From Candidatus Poribacteria bacterium (GTDB lineage: Bacteria; Poribacteria; WGA-4E; WGA-3G), in NCBI GenBank assembly GCA_028818995.1, contig JAPPMR010000096.1:1-6160 (forward strand): 6,160 bases of DNA. Direction: 5' to 3'. The notes beneath the pieces are model-generated. The model saw only the letters and a program-made list of their open reading frames with translations. It did no database searches and had not been told where the DNA came from. This document shows positions 1 through 5,680 of this stretch, piece by piece (position 1 is the first letter of the stretch; each line of letters opens with the position of its first letter). A program made the position numbers and the translations under genes.

Positions 1-2253
1 CGTAACGGTGTGCCCGATTATATCGATCTCTGTGCTGATGCGATGGAACGCTCATACCGCGTTCAAATTGACCTAATGGGGTTCAAAAAACCTTACATTG
101 ATTTTTGGGCGGCACAAAACGGTGGCAACCATAAAATGGATGTATATCTCTTTACGTTTCCCGCGCTTGGCATCACAACAGCAGACTGGTTCGAAGGTCG
201 TGTGTTATCCACTGCGTTGACGGTTGCACCCTATTTCATGATCAATTCCCGTATTTACGATTATGTTGGTAAAGCAGAAGGGATTCGCTACCTTGAAACA
301 ACCTGCGCACATGAATTTCTGCACGGCATTCAATTCGGTTATAACGCCTATATGCCAACATGGTTCATGGAAGCATCCGCTACATGGATAGAAGTGATGA
401 CTTACGACGGTGGCGTTATTGACGATGGAGATACGCTCCCCGACCCTGACGAACCCAACGAAACCAATTCCTACAACTACTACATCCATCAACTCCGACG
501 TTGGTTTCTTATACCCGACATTTCGCTTGAAAGCCGCATCGGAGATCACGAATACGGTTCGGTAATATGGTCACTGTATATGGCGGAACGGTTCGGTTAT
601 GACATCATCCGGCAATTTTTCGCAAATACCACCGATGGGAGTTACCGCGAAATGGGTAACTTCTACGATGTCTTTATTGATAACGGCACGACGCTTGCAG
701 AAGCATTCAAAACCTTCACGGTATGGAACTATTTCACAAATACCCGCGCCTATACCAATCCCGAACTTCCGGGGTATAGGAACGCTCACCGATTTCCACC
801 TGTTGCCATTCACCCTAATGATTTTCACACCAATTATCCGGTTCGTGCTGATTTCAATTCAGAAGCAATGCCAGAACATTTTTCGTGTCGGTATATTGTC
901 TTTCGTCCCACTGGAATTATGCCAGAATTCGCTGTCAAAATAGATGGTGCTGACCTTGCACCGATAGATATGAGTCGCCTGACAAACACTGATCGGCTTA
1001 GGATTGAGAGAGAACTAAGTCGGCACAGTAATCTCGGTTTACGCGGATGGGCAGCCAAATTCGTCGTAAAAAAACGGAATGGTAGCACCGAAGTTAGAGA
1101 AGCGTTCACCTATCAACGTTCCCAAGAAGCACAGATGACATTTACAGATTTCGGTGGAGACATACAGGAAATTGTGCTTATTCTTATCAATATGCATCCT
1201 GATGTTGAACAGGTTATAATTCCCGGTGGTACTTTTGGCGGTTCTGTCAGTTACATGGCTGGGGCACCACCGAAGGGACAGTTATCAAACGCTCAAGTCT
1301 TACAAGGTAATAGAGGTCCCAAAATCAAATGGACACTTGACGACCTGACCGGAATTCAAGAAGTCGCAATCGTGAGAAAACGCTTTGTGCTGGAAAATGA
1401 AACAGATATACCTGAACCCTTCCAAACTGCAGATGAAGTCCGAGCCGCTGTAGATAGAAATGGAGATGGTATCGCTGAAGACGATATCGCAATCGTTGGA
1501 CGCGTGGGGTTATCGCAAACCCAATTTGAAGATACTACCATCTACCAAGATGTTGATTTAGATTTTACTGACCCAGATCACGTTTATTATTACAAAAAAG
1601 TTCATTATTATTATGCAGTTGTACCTGTTGACGCAATGGGCATTATGGGAACACCAAGCATTACGCCAGATAGTATCACACCGAGCGCGGATACAGCAAA
1701 CGGTGCTCCCGCATTCTTTATCAGGACGCAACCACACGGCACAGGGACATGGCATGTAGAAGTTCAAAGCACACGCCCGCTGCAAAGTGCACCACAACTA
1801 ACGGTAGAAAGCCCTAACCGAGACAATTATACCGTCATTTTGACACAAGAATCCGAGACAAAATGGCGCGGAACCTTACGTACAAACGGATTTCCACCGA
1901 CAGGTATCTATCTCTACAAGATTACTGGAAAAACACCGTCCGGTATAACAGGAGACCAAATTTGGCAAGGGCGCATCTTCAACTATGTTGCGAAAAACAC
2001 AAACCGAAATGTATCCGTTTCACCTAATCCGCTTCGGGCAGCACAAGGAAGCCAACATCTAACCTTTTACCCGAGAGGATTAAAGGTTGAGATTTACGAT
2101 ATATTGGGGAATCGAATTAAGGTAATTAATAACGCATCCAATTGGGATTGCACAAACCAACGCGGTGAGAAAGTTTGTGCGGGTCTATACTTTTTCCGTG
2201 CCACCGATGGGAACGGATTTCAAAGTACTGGGAAATTCTCTGTGGTGAAATAA
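1..2253 (+). CDS. Secreted HExxH metalloprotease with C-terminal sorting domain (MXAN_6640-like), 5' partial
   Basis: Probable secreted zinc metalloprotease. The frame is open to the left edge (R-N-G-V-P-D-Y), so the true start and signal peptide lie outside the window; the GTG at 10 is an internal valine. Counting that codon as residue 1: the NGVPDY opening followed by an amphipathic helix is typical of MXAN_6640-type proteases. HEFLHGIQFGY (101-111) holds the zinc motif HExxH, and WFMEASATWIE (118-128) supplies E121 as a likely third ligand, as in gluzincins. Residues ~425-550 look like a fibronectin III-type domain containing a calcium-loop-like D482-x-N-x-D-G. Residues ~665-747 (VSPNP, VEIYDILG, GLYFFRATDGNG, GKFSVVK) match the Por-secretion/FlgD-Ig-like tail used as a type IX sorting signal. 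C714 and C723 in the tail could pair. The stop TAA overlaps the ATG of the lipoprotein gene. Family and catalytic motif are confident; substrate and secretion route are inferred. Confidence 0.85.
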   Translation, partial: RNGVPDYIDLCADAMERSYRVQIDLMGFKKPYIDFWAAQNGGNHKMDVYLFTFPALGITTADWFEGRVLSTALTVAPYFMINSRIYDYVGKAEGIRYLETTCAHEFLHGIQFGYNAYMPTWFMEASATWIEVMTYDGGVIDDGDTLPDPDEPNETNSYNYYIHQLRRWFLIPDISLESRIGDHEYGSVIWSLYMAERFGYDIIRQFFANTTDGSYREMGNFYDVFIDNGTTLAEAFKTFTVWNYFTNTRAYTNPELPGYRNAHRFPPVAIHPNDFHTNYPVRADFNSEAMPEHFSCRYIVFRPTGIMPEFAVKIDGADLAPIDMSRLTNTDRLRIERELSRHSNLGLRGWAAKFVVKKRNGSTEVREAFTYQRSQEAQMTFTDFGGDIQEIVLILINMHPDVEQVIIPGGTFGGSVSYMAGAPPKGQLSNAQVLQGNRGPKIKWTLDDLTGIQEVAIVRKRFVLENETDIPEPFQTADEVRAAVDRNGDGIAEDDIAIVGRVGLSQTQFEDTTIYQDVDLDFTDPDHVYYYKKVHYYYAVVPVDAMGIMGTPSITPDSITPSADTANGAPAFFIRTQPHGTGTWHVEVQSTRPLQSAPQLTVESPNRDNYTVILTQESETKWRGTLRTNGFPPTGIYLYKITGKTPSGITGDQIWQGRIFNYVAKNTNRNVSVSPNPLRAAQGSQHLTFYPRGLKVEIYDILGNRIKVINNASNWDCTNQRGEKVCAGLYFFRATDGNGFQSTGKFSVVK

Positions 2254-3233
2254 TGAAGAATTATAAGCAATCAGCAATCAGTGGTCAGCAGTCAGTAGAA
2301 GTGCCCATCTGCAAAATTAACCGACAATCTACAGTTGTCAATAATCAGAAAGCAGACTTCTGTGAAAAGAAAATCTCTTTTTCTAATAGCCAACTGCTGA
2401 AAGCCGATGGCTTCCGATGGCTAACTGCTTTCCCTATTATACTTTTTTTATTCTTCTGTAGTTGTGGAGAAGAAGGACTGATTGATCCGCATGGTGAAAC
2501 CAAACTACCACCTCCTGATACAGTAGGAGTGTTCAACGCTATTGATTTTCCAACAGACACAGGTTCAGCATGGACATACATCAACGTTGATACCGAACAG
2601 GAATTCACGCTTCGTGTTAGAGGGACGCGTGACATCAGTGGAACAACACACCGCCAGATGACCATTAGCGAAATCAGTCCTGTTGAACCCGATGAGTTCA
2701 ATCTTATGGCAGTTGATCATTTGACAGCAAACGCATACTACTTTCGATTAGACACCGACTTTTTTGATGGATTCCCGTTCCCAATTTTGGCAACTTACTT
2801 CACTAAAACACCGCAAGCATTAGTAGAATCCGCATTTGATGTGTTTCTTCCACTTCAAAACCCGGTTTCTCACCAAAAACATTTTCCGCCACGTCGTCTG
2901 TGGGATTTTCCATTGGAAGTTGGAAAGGAATGGATTGTTTTTGAAAAAGACATCGGCATACCAGTTACTGCTACCCGCTTTGTCGCAGATAAAGATGTAC
3001 AAGTTACCGTCCCCGCGGGAAGTTACAATACATATCTTGTCTACGAGGAGGTCGTTTACGGTGTCAGCGATGATCCGTCAATTCGCGTGATTAGTCCTCC
3101 CGCAGCCTACTGGGTTGCGCCATCAGTAGGCGTTGTTCAGTATAGATACAGTCAGTACCGTGCTACCGACGCATTAAATACACAAACCTATATGCTAAAA
3201 AGTGTTCACCTTCCCGGACCTCATACAGATTAA
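2253..3233 (+). CDS. Putative lipoprotein of unknown function with repeat-encoded N-terminal extension
   Basis: Unrecognised exported protein, 326 residues from ATG 2253. I chose this start because it overlaps the upstream stop as TAATG, which favours translational coupling, and a weak GGTGA lies at 2244-2248; a longer reading from 2175 would lie inside the protease gene. Residues ~5-55 are encoded by a low-complexity repeat (see that entry) and carry no hydrophobic segment. The signal sequence follows: K50 and R55, then a hydrophobic core (58-68), then FCSC with C71 as the likely lipidated cysteine, although the lipobox is not classical (F at -3). The mature part starts CGEEG, has a proline-rich linker, and is beta-rich: W-Y near the start (GSAWTYINV), PLEVGKEW, VTVPAGSYNT and YWVAPSVGVVQYRY. 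This layout recurs in uncharacterised bacterial lipoproteins in which a 'vG..W' strand is followed by 'vpaG.y.t'. The real start could be downstream (for example CTG at residues 48-49), which would drop the extension. Function unknown. Confidence 0.75.
   Translation: MKNYKQSAISGQQSVEVPICKINRQSTVVNNQKADFCEKKISFSNSQLLKADGFRWLTAFPIILFLFFCSCGEEGLIDPHGETKLPPPDTVGVFNAIDFPTDTGSAWTYINVDTEQEFTLRVRGTRDISGTTHRQMTISEISPVEPDEFNLMAVDHLTANAYYFRLDTDFFDGFPFPILATYFTKTPQALVESAFDVFLPLQNPVSHQKHFPPRRLWDFPLEVGKEWIVFEKDIGIPVTATRFVADKDVQVTVPAGSYNTYLVYEEVVYGVSDDPSIRVISPPAAYWVAPSVGVVQYRYSQYRATDALNTQTYMLKSVHLPGPHTD
2268..2430. repeat. TCAG-rich dispersed-type repeat inside the lipoprotein 5' end
   Basis: The left part (2268-2295) is four contiguous imperfect 7-mers of form NNNTCAG. 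The right part contains CGATGGCT twice, 10 bases apart (2405-2412 and 2415-2422). The two ends are partly inverted: AGCAGTCAG at 2287-2295 against CTAACTGCT at 2421-2429, matching at 8 of 9 positions. Between them lies about 100 bp without obvious symmetry. In frame it reads as Q-S-A-I-S-G-Q-Q-S at one end and S-Q-L-L-K-A-D-G at the other. From general knowledge, this is the usual look of TCAG/CTGA intergenic repeats read through by gene callers. The outer boundaries are approximate. That it is dispersed in the genome is inferred, since only one copy is in view. Confidence 0.6.
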
Positions 3234-3250
3234 GTTTTTGTAATGCAAAT

Positions 3251-4480
3251 ATGAAAACCCTTGCGCATAGAAACATCCCGATTACCATCATCGGCGGCGG
3301 CATTCACGGCATCTCTATAGCCCTCCGACTCCTACGCGACATGCCAACAGCAGCACAACACATCGCAATCGTAGATCGACATCCACAACCACTCACCGAA
3401 TGGCGATGTAAAACTGAACGCCAAGGTATGACATTTCTCCGATCTCCAGCAGTACATCATATCACCTCCGATCCATTAGGTATCGTTGAATACGCAGAAC
3501 GTCACAACCGAACAAATGAGTTCGCACCACCATATTCGCAACCTTCTACCGATCTTTTTTGGGATTTCTGTAACGATGCACTTGCTGTTTCGAGATTACA
3601 AATCGCTTCTACAGGTCATGAAGTTTATTACCAGTTTGATGTGGCAAAATTACGGTGGGACAAGAGAGCCGGAAAATACCCTTTTCGTCTAATTTCGACA
3701 AACAATAATGGGTTTCGCAGTAGTTGCGTTATCCTTGCTATTGGTTCTGATGATTGTGCTTATGTACCACCAGAATTCGTCGAATGGCAACGCCAATATC
3801 CAGACAAGATTGTACACGCATCGCAATTCTCGGTGAATTATAAACAGGAACAAATAGACGACGGTAAAATTGTGATAGTTGGGGGTGGATTGACAGCAGG
3901 AACGCTCGCAAAAAGCCTTAGTGAACAAGGACATCACGTGGTGCTAATTGCACGAAAGCAGTTGAAAACAGAGCAGTTTGATTTTCCGCCGATATGGTTA
4001 GGTCCCAAAGCACTCACTGAATTTACGAACGAGACTAATTTTCAGAAGCGATTCCAAATAATTCAAGAGAACAGAGGCGAAGGGAGCATCACACCGGATG
4101 TGATGGAAGCATTGGAGAATAGCGCAAACATTGATCTTCATCCTGAGACTTATATTAGCAATATCACCTCGACACAAGGTCTACAAGTTGAAACGACATG
4201 TGGCACGATTCCAAATGTATCTCGTATTATTCTCGCAACAGGGTATAAATTTAATCTTCGCCGCTACAAGTTTTTAAGGGAGTTAATTAGACAGTACCCG
4301 ATTCCGCTTGTGTGTGGTCTTCCAAAACTGGACTCTAACCTACAATTCCACCCGATCAAAAATCTATTCGGTTCAGGCACCGTTGCGCAACTTCAGATTG
4401 GTCCAGCTTCGGGCAACATTGCAGGGGCAAACCTTGCTTATGAACGTTTCAGAGAAATGCTGTTTGCACAACTTCCATAG
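3251..4480 (+). CDS. FAD/NAD(P)-binding oxidoreductase, lysine/ornithine N-hydroxylase-like
   Basis: Cytoplasmic flavoprotein of 409 residues with the two-dinucleotide-domain layout of class B monooxygenases (SidA/IucD/PvdA-like). The N-terminal beta strand ITIIGGGIHG (residues 11-20) gives the FAD GxGxxG motif, and the next strand ends IAIVDRHP, with D42 placed to bind the ribose. A second Rossmann motif, IVIVGGGLTAG (207-217), is GxGxxA, and R235-K236 after its second strand favour NADPH over NADH. RIILATGY (325-332) is the ATG motif typical of flavin monooxygenases, and the C-terminal NLFGSGTVAQLQIGPAS is the closing FAD-binding segment. No transmembrane segment or signal is seen. The ATG at 3251 follows the lipoprotein stop by 17 bases, so co-transcription is likely, but no good Shine-Dalgarno is visible. 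No siderophore or NRPS genes are nearby, so hydroxylation of an amine is only a possibility; the substrate is unknown. Fold confident, reaction not. Confidence 0.82.
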   Translation: MKTLAHRNIPITIIGGGIHGISIALRLLRDMPTAAQHIAIVDRHPQPLTEWRCKTERQGMTFLRSPAVHHITSDPLGIVEYAERHNRTNEFAPPYSQPSTDLFWDFCNDALAVSRLQIASTGHEVYYQFDVAKLRWDKRAGKYPFRLISTNNNGFRSSCVILAIGSDDCAYVPPEFVEWQRQYPDKIVHASQFSVNYKQEQIDDGKIVIVGGGLTAGTLAKSLSEQGHHVVLIARKQLKTEQFDFPPIWLGPKALTEFTNETNFQKRFQIIQENRGEGSITPDVMEALENSANIDLHPETYISNITSTQGLQVETTCGTIPNVSRIILATGYKFNLRRYKFLRELIRQYPIPLVCGLPKLDSNLQFHPIKNLFGSGTVAQLQIGPASGNIAGANLAYERFREMLFAQLP

Positions 4481-4486
4481 ATATTT

Positions 4487-4512
4487 GTAGGAGCGACCTC
4501 CCGGTCGCGACT
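4487..4512. repeat. GTAGG-type short palindromic repeat
   Basis: Just after the oxidoreductase stop lies GTAGGAGCG leading into a perfect 6-bp stem: GCGACC (4493-4498), loop TCCC, GGTCGC (4503-4508). Short GTAGG-N-GCG hairpins of this kind are commonly scattered between genes in some environmental bacterial genomes. There is no T tract on the plus side, so it is a poor intrinsic terminator for the plus-strand genes. A related GTAGGCGCG lies inside the MITE-like element on the minus strand (5656 down to 5648). Confidence 0.55.
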
Positions 4513-4519
4513 GTCTAGT

Positions 4520-4550
4520 AAAAAAAGCAGGCGCGCTTTACAAGTGCGCC
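4520..4550 (-). terminator. Intrinsic terminator of the DUF4159 gene
   Basis: On the minus strand a 9-bp stem (4550-4542 with 4538-4530, including one G.T pair, 3-base loop) is followed three bases later by seven T (4526-4520). It lies about 40 bases after the DUF4159 stop codon and between convergent genes, which is where a terminator is expected. It may also serve the plus-strand genes weakly, but there is no T run on that side. Confidence 0.7.
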
Positions 4551-4589
4551 GGATGGCAGTGTATTGTGAAATGTAAAATACCGCCCAAA

Positions 4590-5471
4590 TTATCGCGTAA
4601 GGGCATACGCCACAACATTCATACCCTGCTCAAATGCCCAAATCCGTTGTTCCTCACCACCAGGCTCACACACTCTTCCTTCCCAGGCACAATTGAGATC
4701 GCTGGGACAGAAATAGACCATCACCTTGCCATCATCATCCATGATAGCTTCATCAAAATCAAATTTCGGAACAAGTTTATCGCCGCCGAGATACTCGTCA
4801 TGAGGGTAGAGCGTATCATAAATCGGATGACTCATATCCAGCCGTTCAAAATTCTTTTCAGGGTAAATCCGTTTCATCAAATTTATAATTTGCGGGCGGA
4901 ACCGATTATAGCGAATGTCACAATCCTCAACATGAAGGAAACCACCGCGTTCAAAGTATTCTCGCAACTTCCGCACTTGGTCATCAGAAATCTTCATCCC
5001 ACCGTAAGTTCTGCCGTGTCCTGTCATATAGAGAAACGGATAAGCAAAAAGCCAAGAATCGTCAATGTCAACATATTGTGGATGCTTACGCAGGTCAACA
5101 TCAATTGCGGTATTTGCGGCGAGTACTTGTGTAAACTTTAGGTCTGATTGCCAGCGATAAACGTTAACAAGATTAGTCCACCAATCGCCACCGGGATATT
5201 TGAGGCGAACAAATGTGAATTTTTCACCTGTCGGTTCGGTTCCCGGATGATGGTGTTCAATGATTTCCGACCTGCCGTAGCGTGAACTGTAGTGATAATC
5301 GCGTGTAGAATCGTAGGGGATATATTCTCCAAATTGAGACTGGGCATTCGCGGACCGAAGCAATCCTCCACTGGCAACCGTGGCAGTCGCCAGTCCTACA
5401 GAACTTTTGATAAAGGCACGACGTGAAAAACGTTGATTTGTTTTAGTTTCTTGTTTTCTGTTGATTGACAT
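4590..5471 (-). CDS. Tat-exported DUF4159 domain protein
   Basis: Exported protein of 293 residues. The N-terminus carries a twin-arginine signal, SRRAFIKSS (R17-R18), then a weakly hydrophobic stretch (VGLATATVASGGLL) and an AxA cleavage site (A41-N-A43 before Q44), so it probably folds in the cytoplasm and is moved to the periplasm by Tat. The rest, about residues 83-291, fits DUF4159: FTFVRLKYPGGDWW (85-98), PFLYMTGHG (145-153), LREYFERGGFLHVEDC (169-184) and SHPIYDTLYP (214-223). DUF4159 has been related to class I glutamine-amidotransferase-like folds; here C184 follows the GGFLHVED strand, but I cannot assign it a catalytic role. Three more cysteines (255, 261, 268) lie in the C-terminal third. 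DUF4159 genes often accompany MoxR/BatA-type operons, which are not visible here. The start is well supported by AGGAGG 8 bases upstream. Transcribed in the same direction as the OmpA-domain gene, 204 bases downstream of it. Biochemical function unknown. Confidence 0.88.
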   Translation of the reverse strand: MSINRKQETKTNQRFSRRAFIKSSVGLATATVASGGLLRSANAQSQFGEYIPYDSTRDYHYSSRYGRSEIIEHHHPGTEPTGEKFTFVRLKYPGGDWWTNLVNVYRWQSDLKFTQVLAANTAIDVDLRKHPQYVDIDDSWLFAYPFLYMTGHGRTYGGMKISDDQVRKLREYFERGGFLHVEDCDIRYNRFRPQIINLMKRIYPEKNFERLDMSHPIYDTLYPHDEYLGGDKLVPKFDFDEAIMDDDGKVMVYFCPSDLNCAWEGRVCEPGGEEQRIWAFEQGMNVVAYALTR

Positions 5472-5479
5472 GTTTCTGT

Positions 5480-5485
5480 CCTCCT
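5480..5485 (-). promoter_or_regulatory. Strong Shine-Dalgarno of the DUF4159 gene
   Basis: On the minus strand TAGGAGGACAGAAACATG places AGGAGG 8 bases before the ATG at 5471. It fixes the start just upstream of the Tat signal and is much stronger than anything before the plus-strand genes. Confidence 0.8.
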
Positions 5486-5550
5486 AAAACGGCTTCGGTA
5501 TTTAGTTCACTTGTTAATAGTGTATTTCTTACTACGAATCGGAATTTATA

Positions 5551-5680
5551 CTAATTAGGACTTACGCAATTTTCACGAATTTTGCAATAATTATGGCTAA
5601 AATGGTGTAATTCAACAGAATTCTGAATTATCAGCGCGTTTACAAAACGCGCCTACCGGGTGTGCGTAAGTCCTGCTAAT
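5551..5680. mobile_element. MITE-like non-coding insertion element with CTAAT flanking repeats
   Basis: A 120-bp element (5556-5675) is bounded by perfect 12-bp terminal inverted repeats: AGGACTTACGCA at 5557-5568 and TGCGTAAGTCCT at 5663-5674. One extra base lies on each side (T on the left, G on the right), and then CTAAT is directly repeated at 5551-5555 and 5676-5680, which fits a 5-bp target duplication. Inside are hairpins: TAATTCA/TGAATTA (5608-5614 and 5624-5630) around the palindrome CAGAATTCTG (5616-5625), and an 8-bp stem with a 3-base loop at 5634-5652. It has no coding capacity, so a transposase elsewhere in the genome would have to move it. The right target copy contains the stop codon of the OmpA-domain gene. 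Which IS family owns these ends I cannot say from the sequence. Confidence 0.8.

Noticed and set aside
205..1109. Several open frames of 85-114 residues on both strands inside the protease gene
   Set aside because: All overlap a long frame with conserved protease motifs. None has a domain or a convincing ribosome site.
1453..1485. Dockerin domain in the protease
   Set aside because: There is only one D-x-N-x-D-G loop, the residue at loop position 12 is isoleucine, and no second copy is present.
2175..2252. Longer N-terminus for the lipoprotein gene starting at 2175
   Set aside because: These 26 codons lie in another frame of the conserved sorting tail of the protease. The TAATG overlap at 2253 is the more plausible start.
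2268..2295. CRISPR-like short repeats
   Set aside because: The 7-base units are directly adjacent with no spacers. This is a simple tandem repeat, not an array.
4493..4508. Plus-strand intrinsic terminator for the oxidoreductase gene
   Set aside because: The 6-bp hairpin has no T tract after it on the plus strand. I list it as a repeat instead.
4566..5141. 191-residue plus-strand open frame opposite the DUF4159 gene
   Set aside because: It is antisense to a gene with clear family motifs, a Tat signal and a strong ribosome site, and its translation shows no recognisable domain.
5556..5600. Promoter made at the left end of the MITE-like element (TTGCGT and TATAAA on the minus strand)
   Set aside because: The two boxes are only 13 bases apart, far from the usual 17, so I do not call it.
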